Origin: Bacteroidales bacterium UBA5382
Lineage (GTDB): Bacteria; Bacteroidota; Bacteroidia; Bacteroidales; Dysgonomonadaceae
Direction: 5' to 3'
Assembly: GCA_002409745.1 (NCBI GenBank)
Contig: DHOU01000001.1
Coordinates: forward strand, 1 to 64,000
DNA: 64,000 bases
Of this stretch, positions 7,662 to 17,577 are shown in pieces (within the stretch, counting starts at the first letter, position 1; every line of letters starts with the position of its first letter). The notes under the pieces were generated by a model that worked only from the letters and a program-made list of their open reading frames with translations, did not search any database and had not been told where the DNA came from. A program made the position numbers and the translations under genes.

Positions 7662-8694
7662 GTTTATTGCATATATCATACTGTTTATTTCGACTTTCAG
7701 TTATTCGTATGCTCAAACTTTTGAGGTTTACAGTCAAAACCATCTGGATGTAGAGAGCTATGGAGGAAATGTATCTGCTGATGCGTTTACATTGGTTCTG
7801 TCGTATTCTGGTACTGACTTGAATATCCTGAACTGGAAACTCTCCGTGAAACTTTTGCGTCCCATTAAGTCCGAAGATCAAATAAATACTTTCCCTGCAG
7901 ATAAAATAAGCCTTTTACCGGTAAGAACCGGAGGCGAAGCGCAGAACCCGGGACCGTTGCCTACTGTCAATCAAATAGGAATGCCTTCACCTGTTTCGCT
8001 TATCGAGTTGCAGGAAATGTATTTGGTGCCTTCTTCCAACATTCCTTTGTACAACGTAAGCCAGTACAATTCTTATTACAGGCTGGAACTCTTTTTCAAT
8101 CTGGCGGTGGCAGGTGGAGCCTATCTATCCGATTTGCAATGGCTTTATTGACCCACTCAAAGGAACGGCACCTATAGTGTGCCTCTTCAATTTACGGTCT
8201 CTCGAAGTGACAATAGTGTTATAGCAACCCACACGGTCAATTTTAAAATACGGGTACAGCTTAATGACTCTCCTCCACCGGAGCATGAGTATTCCATCCG
8301 TATTTCTACGGATGCTGCGAACGGGGTGCTCGAATTCAAACATCTGGCGGATTATGTAAACGGCAAAAGCGTGGTTTATTCCAACGGGCTGACGGTTACT
8401 TCCAACACCGATTATCAGGTGACCGTCCGGGCTTTATCGCCTGAGTTTTCTTCTTCTTCCGCCAATAAACTCCCGCTGGATGTGGTAAAACTGGAATTGC
8501 AGCAAGGCGTCGGCGACAAATTCCCTGTTTCGCTTTCCCAAACCGCGCAACCGATAGTGAAAGGCCCCACCACCAATAGCGCTCCCGTGAGTTTCGATAT
8601 CCGGTATTATACGATTGGCGACGATCGCCGCTTATTCCTGGCCAAACCCGATAATTACAGCGTGCCGCTCACCTATGAGATTGTGCCGCGGTAG
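7654..8694 (+). pseudogene. Tip or adhesin-like gene interrupted by an in-frame TGA
   Basis: The ATG at 7654 overlaps the chaperone-type gene and encodes a signal peptide (NRFIAYIILFISTFSYSYA). Translation runs to TGA at 8149-8151 after DLQWLY, then the same frame continues openly with PTQRNGTYSVPLQFTV to a TAG at 8692-8694 with the same beta-rich composition. An intact product would be about 346 aa: two beta domains, fitting an adhesin or minor subunit. A single-base change creating TGA, a sequencing error or read-through are all possible. An ATG-initiated second half is unlikely because no signal peptide precedes it. Confidence 0.65.
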
Positions 8695-8700
8695 GAAAGG

Positions 8701-8742
8701 TATGAATTATGAGGTATGAGATATGAATTTGAAGGTTGAGAA
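8701..8742 (+). repeat. 7-bp word tract
   Basis: Consecutive words ATGAATT, ATGAGGT, ATGAGAT and ATGAATT follow the TAG of the interrupted gene. The sense on the coding strand is the same as in the other tracts. It lies in the gap before the usher-like gene. Confidence 0.7.
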
Positions 8743-8804
8743 ATAATCCTTCCGGGCTATCCTACTTATCTTTCATCCTTCTGTCCAACTCCTCCGGACG
8801 ATGG

Positions 8805-8852
8805 GTTCAGCGGGGAATTGCGGGTCAAGGCCGCAATGACGAATGACAGGCT
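8805..8852. repeat. Palindromic GTCATT..CGCAA type repeat
   Basis: The sequence contains TTGCGG (8820s) with inverse CCGCAA around GTCAAGG, then TGACGAATGACAGG. It is a degenerate copy of the TTGCGGGTCAAGCCCGCAATGACG repeat pattern common in intergenic DNA of unrelated bacteria; a second relative lies at 61885-61916. Confidence 0.5.
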
Positions 8853-8878
8853 GCATCTTGTTTTTTCAATTCAATTAA

Positions 8879-11698
8879 ATGATCCGTAAGGAACGAAATA
8901 ACTACATTCCATATATTTATATCCTGTTGCTATGCTTCTTTGCCGTCGGCGGTTTAAAAGCGCAGTCGGAAGCCGGTATGCCCGGAGTGGAGATCCGGCA
9001 GTCGGCCGTAAACGATCAAATCGTCAGCCATATTATTAAAGTCACCAATCCGTCGGCAAGCGCTTTCCACGGTTTTATCACCCCCGCGCTTCCCGAAGGC
9101 TTGCGCAACCTTACCGGTACAAGCCGCACTCTGACCGTCGCCCCCGGCGACAGCGCCTTCGTTTCCTATAAGCTGGTCATGGGAAAGAACATGCCGGCCG
9201 GAAGAAAGACCGTCTCTTACACCCTGTTCGATGAACGCCGCAAACGGCTGCTCAGCCGCGAAGTCCATATCGATATCGAGAAGCGCGAACGCATCTTCCT
9301 TACGGCCGATGAGGCGCCTATCCTTGTGACGCATCCTGAGGATTCCATTCGCATCAGCGTGTTGGTGAACAACAGCGGCAATACCGAGGAAGAAGTCACC
9401 CTGGTTTTCAACGTGCCCCAACTGCGCGGCGCCCCTCCCTTTACGGAGATAAAGACTACCGTTAAAGCCATGGAGCAAAAGCCGGTGGTTTACGCCTTTA
9501 TACCGAGCGCCAACCTGCTGTCGGCCGAGCAGTTTCCCGTTCACATCACCGCCATGAAGGGGAAGGAAAAAACCTTGTTCGGCAATAAAACGGTGACGGT
9601 ACAAAACGCCGCTTCCAACCGCCCTTATATCGATGTCAATCCGAACGTTCTGTTTTCCGGCTACGGATCGGACGACAACGCCCTCACATTGAGTTACCGC
9701 CAATATAACGCCTCTTCGGGGATGTGGCAGGCGCGCGGCGGAGGATACGTCAACTTGCCTGCGGGATACCTGCAATTGCAAGGGAACCTGTATCAATACA
9801 GTTCGCAAAGCACGCCGATGGCCACCAACACCTCGCTGATGTATAAGCTGTATGAAAACGAGTTTACCTTGGGCAATGTGAGCGAGCAGGCCGAGCTGCC
9901 CCTGTATGGCCGCGGCGCCAAAGCGCTGTTCTCCGACGATGAAAAAGACAAAACGCTTACCGTGGGCGCCATCGACCAAAACTTTAATTTGCTGAGCCGC
10001 GAGGCGTGGTTTGCCGATTATTACAGTTTTTACGCGGTGGGCGCTGTGGGAGCATCCAATTATAAGAACGGCTCGGAAGTGTCGTATGTCTATCAGCGGA
10101 ATCCCTACGAAAAAGCGTTCTTTCATGTAGCCGGCGCGCAATGGCGGAGAGGTTTCGGCGATGATTGGAACATCGACCTGAAAGCGCATGCTTCGCTGAG
10201 CCGTTACGAGGGCATTCCGGGCGACAAGTTTTCGGGAAGCGGGGAATTGATGTATCGCGGAAAGTTGTTTTCGGAGTTGATGTTGAACGGATCGGCTTAT
10301 TACAGCGACGGCTATTTCCCCGGCAGCCGCAAGGGCACGTTATCCCTTTCGCAAGGGCTTAGCCAAAAGTTGTCGCAAACGGTGTACTTGAGCGGGAATG
10401 TGAGTTACAACAAAACCGATCCGAAATCGTATGTCTACGATTACCGGTATTCCTCTGAAAATGTATACGGAAACGCCCATTTGTCGTTACCCGGCGTGGG
10501 CCGCTGGTCGCCTTCGGTATTCTATCAATATCGCGGCGAACGGTCGTCTTCCTATTCCTCGTATTTCGGTTCCGAAGTGGGCGACAGGCCGCTCGATATG
10601 TCCTCCAACCGGCTGGGGGTACAGTTGCGGTGGAACAGCCGCGATGGCGGTCATTCCGTTTACGGCTCGCTGGAAGGCGGAGCTTTTGGAGACCCGCTGG
10701 ACGACGCCTGGCGGCAACAATGGAAGGCGTCGCTCGATTATTCGTATAAATGGCTTACGATAAACAGTTCCTGGCAACGGGGCGCGTTTTACCTGTACGA
10801 ATACGCCATGGCCCGGCAGAACGATACCGGTTTCAACCGCTTCGCCGCAGGCGCGTCCGTCAATAAGGATTTTTCCAAAAAAGTTTCGCTCACGTCGAAT
10901 GTCAATTTTACCAAAGATACCTATCAGGGCAATGTCCCTTCGGCGAACCTGACGGTTAAATACCGCCCCAACGAAAGCTATTCGTTTTTCTCCAATGCCT
11001 ATTGGTATCAATATAACTATGCGTTTATGGGCAGGAAAACCAACACTTATAATATAGAGGTGGGGGCCACCTGGCACTTCAGCAAAGCGCAGCCGTCGAG
11101 CAAAAAGAAAAGCACCATCATCGCGCAACTCTATTACGACAAGAATGCCAACAGCCGCTACGACAAGGGCGACGAGCCGGTAAACGACTATGTGGTGGCG
11201 CTCTCCAACAAAGCTTTCATCACCGATAAGGACGGGAAGATCCGTTATTCGCTCACTCCTTACGGCGATTATACCATCAAGCCGATGTCGGCGTCGAGTT
11301 GGTATTTCCGGCCGGTGGATGTAACGGTCAACCGCTCGAAGACGAAAGTCGATATTCCGCTTACTCAAAGCGGCACCTTGCGGGGCAACATCCGGTATAT
11401 CTTCGGCAAGCATAGCGTCGACCTCGTTCCCCGGTACGAAGGGCTTCGGTTTATCATCACCAATACCCACCGGGAGGTAGAGCATGTGGCAGTCACCGAC
11501 GGGCAGGGCAATTTCATGACTTTCCTGCCGGTAGGGGAGTATAGCATAACTCTTGATAAAAGCACCCTTCTTAAGAATACCGATTGCAAGGACTTTATCC
11601 GTTCGTTCCGCATCGAAGCCGGGGAAGTGAACAAGCTCGAACCGTTTACAATAGAGACTAAATCGAGGAATGTAAATATCAAACAGTTCTCGCAATAA
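8879..11698 (+). CDS. Usher-like outer-membrane beta-barrel protein
   Basis: 939 aa with a signal peptide (cleavage near GGLKAQ). Residues about 30-240 are two Ig/NEW3-like domains (VEIRQSAVNDQIVSHIIKV, then IRISVLVNNSGNTEEEVTL). About 250-760 is a long run of alternating Tyr/Ser/Gly-rich amphipathic strands typical of a large outer-membrane barrel. About 770-939 holds two small beta domains: an SdrD-B/Cna-B-like one (YYDKNANSRYDKGDEPVNDY, DKDGKIRYSL) and a carboxypeptidase-regulatory-like one. No TonB plug is present. With the chaperone- and subunit-like genes upstream, the design parallels a fimbrial usher (barrel plus plug/Ig domains); this function is inferred. GC content is higher than that of the three genes before it. 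Confidence 0.7.
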   Translation: MIRKERNNYIPYIYILLLCFFAVGGLKAQSEAGMPGVEIRQSAVNDQIVSHIIKVTNPSASAFHGFITPALPEGLRNLTGTSRTLTVAPGDSAFVSYKLVMGKNMPAGRKTVSYTLFDERRKRLLSREVHIDIEKRERIFLTADEAPILVTHPEDSIRISVLVNNSGNTEEEVTLVFNVPQLRGAPPFTEIKTTVKAMEQKPVVYAFIPSANLLSAEQFPVHITAMKGKEKTLFGNKTVTVQNAASNRPYIDVNPNVLFSGYGSDDNALTLSYRQYNASSGMWQARGGGYVNLPAGYLQLQGNLYQYSSQSTPMATNTSLMYKLYENEFTLGNVSEQAELPLYGRGAKALFSDDEKDKTLTVGAIDQNFNLLSREAWFADYYSFYAVGAVGASNYKNGSEVSYVYQRNPYEKAFFHVAGAQWRRGFGDDWNIDLKAHASLSRYEGIPGDKFSGSGELMYRGKLFSELMLNGSAYYSDGYFPGSRKGTLSLSQGLSQKLSQTVYLSGNVSYNKTDPKSYVYDYRYSSENVYGNAHLSLPGVGRWSPSVFYQYRGERSSSYSSYFGSEVGDRPLDMSSNRLGVQLRWNSRDGGHSVYGSLEGGAFGDPLDDAWRQQWKASLDYSYKWLTINSSWQRGAFYLYEYAMARQNDTGFNRFAAGASVNKDFSKKVSLTSNVNFTKDTYQGNVPSANLTVKYRPNESYSFFSNAYWYQYNYAFMGRKTNTYNIEVGATWHFSKAQPSSKKKSTIIAQLYYDKNANSRYDKGDEPVNDYVVALSNKAFITDKDGKIRYSLTPYGDYTIKPMSASSWYFRPVDVTVNRSKTKVDIPLTQSGTLRGNIRYIFGKHSVDLVPRYEGLRFIITNTHREVEHVAVTDGQGNFMTFLPVGEYSITLDKSTLLKNTDCKDFIRSFRIEAGEVNKLEPFTIETKSRNVNIKQFSQ

Positions 11699-11738
11699 TC
11701 GGCGACAGCCGGTTATCCGGTGTCGGAACAAAACGGAA

Positions 11739-11776
11739 GTTACCCGTCAACTACTTCACGCAGTTCGACGGGTAAC
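11739..11776. terminator. Hairpin between convergent genes
   Basis: GTTACCCGTC (11739-11748) and GACGGGTAAC (11767-11776) are a perfect 10-bp inverted repeat. There is no long T run on either side, so it may act as a weak bidirectional terminator or an RNA 3' end stabiliser. Confidence 0.55.
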
Positions 11777-11814
11777 ACAAGAAAATGAATTATTAACGAC
11801 AAATGAATGTCTTT

Positions 11815-14141
11815 TTATTCTCCCTTTAGTGATTCCACCGGATTGGCGCGTGCGGCTTTCCAAGTCATGTAACTGACGCTGATAAGGGTCAGCAAAAGCA
11901 CCGCTACTCCCGAAACCACAAACACCCACCACGAGAGCGGTATTTTATAGGGGAAGTTTTCAAACCACCGGCTCATCGCATACCAGGCTATCGGCGATGC
12001 TACCGCAAAGGCAATGAGCACTCTTTTCAGGGAGTCTTTGTTGAGCAGGAGCAAGATCTCTTTTTCGGTGGCGCCGTTGATCTTCCGCAAGGCGATCTCC
12101 TTTTGCTTTTGGCGAATCAAATACAACGACATGGCAAACACGCCCATCACCATAATCACAATCGTCAACAGCGTAAAAGCCGACATGATGGACGAGGTCT
12201 TGCGCACGCTTTCGTAATTCTTTTGAATGATTTCATCCACAAAAGAAGCTTCGAACACTTCGCCGCCGGTGTATTTCGTATATTCCTTTTTAATGCGGTC
12301 GGCCGTTTGATAGTAATCGCTTCCCGGCGTCATTTTGACGATGATATCCCACGGTCTCTCGTCATCCTTCCTCCATCGCATGCGGAGTTGGTTATAGTCC
12401 TGATATAGCGTGCGTATCTTGAAGTCGCTGAATATGCCGGCGATCTGCGCCGTCTCATCTCCTCCGAAAATACGGAACAGTTGCGCCGCCGTATCGGGAT
12501 GCACGGCTTTGTATCCGGTTTCATTCAACCAATAGGTGTCTTTAGACGGTAAGACGCCGGTCGGCCTGACGGTAATGCCGTATATCTTGAAGAAAGCCGA
12601 ATCGACATAAAACTCCTGAAAACTGAATTGCTCCTCATCCTGCGAATAGGATATGTTGTTGCCCCCGTTGACAGGAGTGCCGCAGGAAAAAGAGACTAAT
12701 TCGACGCCGGGAATCTCCCCGAGTTTTGCCCGGAAGCCGTCGAGTTGGGTAATGCCCAGTCCGGTATTATCTATTTCCAGGATACCTTCGCGGTTATAGC
12801 CGGTGTCGTACCGGATCAGGAAATCCGATTGCTGCTGAATGAAAATGGTGCACACCAGCAAGGCGATGGCTACGGTATATTGAAAAATGATCAACACTTT
12901 AGAGTACGTCGATTTTACCTTACGGGAAAAAGTCCCCTTTACCACTTCTATCGGATCGAAGTTCGAGATCACCGCTGCGGGGATAATGCCCGCCAATAGC
13001 GAAATAAACGCGATGGACAGGATGCACGCGGCGATGATTGCCGGAGTGAATTGAAGCGCCAGATTCAGCGTCGTACCCAACGCTTTGTTGAAGAACGGTT
13101 CGGCGAGAAAGGCCAGCAATATCCCCGCGAGGAACGTACAGGCCGTCATCACCAACGATTCGGACAGCAATTGTGAAACGAGTTGCGTTTTACTGCTTCC
13201 CAAGAGTTTTTTGATAGCCGACTCGCGGCCGCGGAATCCGGCTTGCGCCACCGTCAGGTTAATATAATTCAGCAAGGCGATCACCAATATCAGGATGGCA
13301 ATGGTCAGATATACGGTGATGGTTGTCCGGCTATTGTGGTTCAGGTCTCCATAACCCGACTTATCGAGTTGGAAATATGCCTTCTTGAGAGGCGTGAATT
13401 CCACATTGTTGGAACGGCCATCTTTGAAATACCAGAATTCTTTTTTGAATAACCCGAGCAGCATGGGCGCTTTCGCCGGCAAGTCGGCGCCTTCCTTCGC
13501 CATAAAAAACAGGGTGAATCCGAAATTGGAAGAGGTGTCGAGCACCCAATTCCCTCCGAAGATCGTTGTTATGGAATGATAGTTTACGACGAAATCGGCA
13601 GGGGAAATAATGCTGTTTTGCGGCATATTCTCCATGATACCCGTAATCGTATGCTCGGTATTTTCAATAAACAGGCTTTTGCCTACGGGATTCTCCCCGC
13701 CGAAGGTCTTGGCGGCAAAACTGCGGCTGACCACCACATTTTTGCGCCCTTCCAATACCTGCGACGGATTTCCCTCGATTAGCCGATAGGAAAAAGTGCG
13801 GAAGAAAGTCGAATCGGCAAATAACGCCCTTGCCTTCGTCTTCTCGCCACCTTTTTGTCCGATAGCTACATCCTGCGAAAGGATGCGTACGAAGGTTTCG
13901 ACTTCGGGGCAGTTATCCTGCACGAAGGGGGCGAGGGGTTACCGAAGCCTACTTCATTATCGTGCGTCAACAGGAAAATACGGTCTTTGTTCTCCTGAAA
14001 GTCATCGGTCGATAATTCCTGCTTGACATACAACCCGAGGATGATGACGAACATCAGCGAAACGGAGAACCCCACTACCGAAACAAACGTATATAGTTTA
14101 TTTCGCGAAAGAAAATTCAAATATGTTTTTAAATGAGACAT
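11815..14141 (-). pseudogene. FtsX/MacB-type ABC permease, broken by a 1-base frameshift
   Basis: The gene starts at 14141 (MSHLKTYLNFLSRNKLYTFV, first membrane segment) and reads to HDNEVGFGNP. A C run on the minus strand (plus strand GGGG at 13935-13938) is one base short, and the frame then changes to FVQDNCPEVETFV, continuing to 11815. Adding one C gives GNPLAPFVQDN, the smooth family sequence, and a protein of about 775 aa with two periplasmic MacB domains and two FtsX transmembrane blocks, the C-terminal one ending ARANPVESLKGE. It is the last gene of the efflux operon. A sequencing error, a true mutation and homopolymer phase variation all remain possible. Confidence 0.8.
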
Positions 14142-14144
14142 TTT

Positions 14145-14195
14145 ACTTCATACTTCATACATCATACTTCATACATCATATTTCATGCTTCATAG
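14145..14195 (-). repeat. 7-bp word tract
   Basis: Plus-strand words CATACTT, CATACAT, CATATTT and CATGCTT (coding strand ATGAAGT type) fill the whole gap between the ATPase gene and the last FtsX gene. The TGA of the ATPase gene (14190-14192) lies inside the first word. Confidence 0.85.
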
Positions 14196-14864
14196 CTGCG
14201 CCTCCGTGACGATCTGCCCGTCGAACAGGTTGATGATGCGATGGGCGAAAGACGCATCGTGCTGCGAGTGCGTGACCATGACGATGGTCGTACCTTCCCT
14301 GTTCAGTTCGGTCAGGAGATCCATCACATCCTTGCCGTTTTTCGAGTCGAGGTTCCCGGTCGGCTCATCGGCGAGAATCAGTTTCGGGTTGGCGATGACC
14401 GCTCGGGCGATGGCCACACGTTGTTGCTGTCCTCCCGAAAGCTGATTGGGAAAATGTCCCGAGCGGTGACTGATATTCATCCGGCGAAGTACTTCTTCGA
14501 CGCGTTTTTTGCGTTCGGATGCCTTCACTTTGAGGTACGTCAACGGCAATTGCACGTTTTCGAATACTGTCATCTCCTCGATCAAGTTGAAACTCTGAAA
14601 GACAAAGCCGATCTTCCCTTTTCGTGTTTGGGTACGTTCTTTTTCCTTTAAATGCCCGACTTCCTTGCCGTCGAGATAATACTCGCCCGAGGTGGGATTA
14701 TCGAGCAACCCGAGGATATTCAGCAGCGTGGATTTTCCGCAACCCGACGGGCCCATGACGGCCACAAATTCCCCTTCTTTCACCTCCATCGAAATACTGT
14801 TTAATGCGATGGTTTCTACTTCTTCCGTACGGAATACTTTCTTTAAATCATTAATCTTAATCAT
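14190..14864 (-). CDS. MacB/LolD-type ABC transporter ATP-binding protein
   Basis: 224 aa. Walker A GPSGCGKST (about residue 39), Q-loop FQSFNLI, signature LSGGQQQRVAIARA (about 142), Walker B LILADEPTGNLD and H-loop THSQ are all intact. In this class ATP binding drives the periplasmic motion of FtsX-type permeases in a tripartite pump. It sits between FtsX permease genes in the operon with the HlyD- and TolC-type genes, so it is probably the shared motor for all three permeases. The last residues EAQL and the stop codon are formed by the word tract that follows. Confidence 0.9.
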   Translation of the reverse strand: MIKINDLKKVFRTEEVETIALNSISMEVKEGEFVAVMGPSGCGKSTLLNILGLLDNPTSGEYYLDGKEVGHLKEKERTQTRKGKIGFVFQSFNLIEEMTVFENVQLPLTYLKVKASERKKRVEEVLRRMNISHRSGHFPNQLSGGQQQRVAIARAVIANPKLILADEPTGNLDSKNGKDVMDLLTELNREGTTIVMVTHSQHDASFAHRIINLFDGQIVTEAQL

Positions 14865-14902
14865 GTTCTTTGCTTATTAATTGTATTTTTATATTTGTTC
14901 GT

Positions 14903-15034
14903 TGGTCTCCGGTCACCGGTCTCCAGTCTCCAGTCTCCAGTCATCGGTCACCGGTCTAAAGTCTAATGTCTAATGTCACCGTCTCATCCTTCATCCTTCA
15001 TCCTTCATCCTTCATCCTTCATATCTTCTCTCTC
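14903..15034 (-). repeat. 7-bp word tract
   Basis: On the plus strand words GTCTCCG, GTCACCG, GTCTCCA, GTCATCG, GTCTAAA and GTCTAAT run in exact 7-bp register, followed by five CATCCTT words. It fills the gap between FtsX 15041-17377 and the ATPase gene. On the coding strand the order is ATGAAGG words, then TTAGACT/GACATTA words, then GACCGGA/GACTGGA words. Confidence 0.9.
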
Positions 15035-15040
15035 ATCATT

Positions 15041-17377
15041 TTAATCTTTCTTCAATGCCTCTACGGGGTTTTGACGGATAGCCCATATACTGACCCCCGA
15101 TGTGGCCAAAAGCGCCACGATGCATTGAATGAATACGGGGAACACAAATACCGTCCAACTCAACGAAGCGTGATTGTCGTATTCATTGAGCTGGTGCGAT
15201 GCCGCATAATAGATAACAGGCGCCGCCACTATCCCGGCAATGGCAATCCATTGGATGATGTCGCCCGATAACAAGGTGAATATCGATCGGGAACCGGCCC
15301 CGTTGATACGGCGTATCCCTATTTCCTTAGTCCGGCGTACGGTAGCGTATAGGTGCGTCGCCACCAATCCCAATAAGGCGATGAACAGCGAGAGCAACGA
15401 AGCCACGGTGATAATCTTCGAGATGGTTTTGAACGTGTCGAAGTTGGCGGCGTAGAGGTCTTCGCTCCACGTCGGATTGACGATAAAGCCGGGATCGAAT
15501 TTGTGGAATATGACCAATGTCTTATCCAACGCTTGCCGGCGATCGGTGCCTTCCCTGAAGCGGATGGACAGGTTGCCGGGATTACTTATTCTACTGAGCA
15601 CAATCGGTTGTATTGTATTCACCGGATTACCGTAATAAAAGTCTTTTGCAACACCGATGATTTCGGCCGGGCCTTTATAATTTACAAATTGGCCCGTGAC
15701 GGGGAAGGAGAGTCCCAACATCTTGACGGCAGCTTCATTCAAAACAATTTGATTCACACTGTCGGGGGCGTTTTCTTTGAAAAAACTTCCTTCCAGCAAT
15801 TGCACTTCCATCAATTCACACATACCGGCCATAATACGGTATTCGTTGATGGAGTGTTCTCCTTCCTCATTCTCCAGCAGGCTGATGCCCTGGCCGCTGC
15901 AACCTCCGCCGAAAAGATGATGCGAACCGCTTACCGCCTTTATTTCGGGCACGGAAAGCAATTCCTGCTTCACGGCATCGTAACTTTTCAGAAGCGCATT
16001 ATTCAGCGGAATACTGACGACGTTTTCGGGATTATATCCGATGGGAATCTCTTTCAGGTAAGCGGTTTGCCGGTCGACAATCATAATAAACGATATCAGT
16101 ACAATGGTGATGACGGACTGAAAAACCACTACGGCAACGGTGAGCCTGCGCTTCGAGAACCGGAGCCGCTTAGCGAGGATATCGAGCGGACTAAAGCGGC
16201 TCAGGTAAAACGCCGGGTAAGAAGCCGAACAAACCACGGTCACGATGAAAAGCCCCACCGCACATAAAATAAACGACGGGTTTCCTAATTGGGTCAAATC
16301 GATTTGTTTGTGAATCAACTCCGAAAAGTAAGGCGTAAAAATAACCGTAAGGATAAATCCGGATACAAACGCAATCAATACGATACCCGACACTTCCGAG
16401 AAAAATTGACGTACGATATTTCCGATGGTGGCTCCGGCAGTCTTGCGAATACCGATTTCCTTCATGCGCGTCTCGCCTTGAACGAGAAACAGATTGATGA
16501 AATTGCTGACGGCAAGGAGCAGGATGAACAAGGCCAGCCCCGACAAGAGCCATACAAAGCGCATGTTGTTTTGCTTGCCGAACCCATAATTATTCGCTTT
16601 GGAATGCAAATAGATATCGTCCAGTTTTTCGGTTATTCCGTAGGTTTTTGCATTGAAATATTCGCCGAAAGGTTTGAGGATGGAAGTATATTCTTTTTCG
16701 ATAGCGTCTCTTGCTCCGGCGAGGGACGCATCGGGTTTAACCAGGTAATATGTCTGAAACTCCAATCCCTGCATCCATTCCAGGGAGCTTAACGATTTCA
16801 TGTTGGCCAATGCGTCGAAGACAAAATGGGTATTGGCGGGAAGCTTTTCCACGATGGCTGAAACGACATAGTCCTGTTCGTCTATTTGAAGGGTTTGGTT
16901 CATGGCGCTGCTTGCGTCTCCGAAAATAACGCTTGCCTGTTCACTGGTCAGGACTACCGAGTTGGTATTGGCGAATGCCGTCCGTGCATTTCCTTCGACG
17001 AATTTCATTTGGAACACGTTGAAGAATTCAGGGTCTGCATACACCAGTCCGATATTTTGAAAGCGTTCGGTGCCATAAATCGCTTCTCTTTTGCCACCGC
17101 CGTAAAGTTGTACAGCCGTTTCCACGCTCGGTATTTTTGCCGGCAGTTCGGTATAAGCTTTCCGTAAATTGATGGTCGTGCGATTGACGGCATCTTTTTC
17201 TTCCCATACGGTCGTCAGGCGCACAATCCGTTCATGGTTGGCGAAGTGTTTATCGTAACTCAGTTCGTTCACCACAAACAGGAGCAGCATGATTGATACC
17301 GCCAGCCCTATCGCCAGCCCGGCAATATTCACCCACAGGAAAAAGCGGGTGCGTTTATAAGATTGAAATACGTTCAT
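15041..17377 (-). CDS. FtsX/MacB-type ABC transporter permease
   Basis: 778 aa. The first membrane segment (residues about 12-38, FFLWVNIAGLAIGLAVSIML) is followed by a MacB periplasmic core domain, three membrane segments (about 275-405, with the motif TRMKEIGIRKTAGA), a second periplasmic domain and a final three-segment FtsX block (about 675-765, RRTKEIGIRRINGAGS). It ends IRQNPVEALKKD. This duplicated FtsX layout is the usual Bacteroidota form. It is the middle permease of the efflux operon and is transcribed after 17578-19890. The substrate is unknown; antimicrobial or lipid export is a guess from the family. Confidence 0.9.
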   Translation of the reverse strand: MNVFQSYKRTRFFLWVNIAGLAIGLAVSIMLLLFVVNELSYDKHFANHERIVRLTTVWEEKDAVNRTTINLRKAYTELPAKIPSVETAVQLYGGGKREAIYGTERFQNIGLVYADPEFFNVFQMKFVEGNARTAFANTNSVVLTSEQASVIFGDASSAMNQTLQIDEQDYVVSAIVEKLPANTHFVFDALANMKSLSSLEWMQGLEFQTYYLVKPDASLAGARDAIEKEYTSILKPFGEYFNAKTYGITEKLDDIYLHSKANNYGFGKQNNMRFVWLLSGLALFILLLAVSNFINLFLVQGETRMKEIGIRKTAGATIGNIVRQFFSEVSGIVLIAFVSGFILTVIFTPYFSELIHKQIDLTQLGNPSFILCAVGLFIVTVVCSASYPAFYLSRFSPLDILAKRLRFSKRRLTVAVVVFQSVITIVLISFIMIVDRQTAYLKEIPIGYNPENVVSIPLNNALLKSYDAVKQELLSVPEIKAVSGSHHLFGGGCSGQGISLLENEEGEHSINEYRIMAGMCELMEVQLLEGSFFKENAPDSVNQIVLNEAAVKMLGLSFPVTGQFVNYKGPAEIIGVAKDFYYGNPVNTIQPIVLSRISNPGNLSIRFREGTDRRQALDKTLVIFHKFDPGFIVNPTWSEDLYAANFDTFKTISKIITVASLLSLFIALLGLVATHLYATVRRTKEIGIRRINGAGSRSIFTLLSGDIIQWIAIAGIVAAPVIYYAASHQLNEYDNHASLSWTVFVFPVFIQCIVALLATSGVSIWAIRQNPVEALKKD

Positions 17378-17404
17378 TGTTTTAGTTATTGATTGTTCAT
17401 TTTT

Positions 17405-17551
17405 AGTCTCCGGTCTCCGGTCTTCAGTCTTCAGTCTCCGGTCTCCGGTCTAAAGTCTAAAGTCTAATGCCTCATCTCTCATCGCTCATCCTTCATACTT
17501 CATACTTCATCGCTCATACTTCATCCCTCATCCCTCATCCATCTTTCATCG
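17405..17551 (-). repeat. 7-bp word tract
   Basis: Plus strand: GTCTCCG and GTCTTCA words, then GTCTAAA/GTCTAAT, then CATCGCT, CATCCTT, CATACTT and CATCCCT words. It fills the gap between two FtsX genes with the same order and orientation as 14903-15034. Confidence 0.9.
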
Positions 17552-17577
17552 GCACATTCGCACATCATCCCATCAAT

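Noticed and set aside
8954..11731. Long antisense ORFs (411 and 414 aa) opposite the usher-like gene
   Set aside because: Shadow frames of a GC-rich gene: Arg/Val/His-rich, no start context and no domain.
14966..15271. ORFs giving SFILHPSSFILH-like peptides (also at 17467, 58101 N-terminus and 59397)
   Set aside because: These are word tracts read in frame, with a 7-residue repeat from a 7-bp repeat; not proteins.
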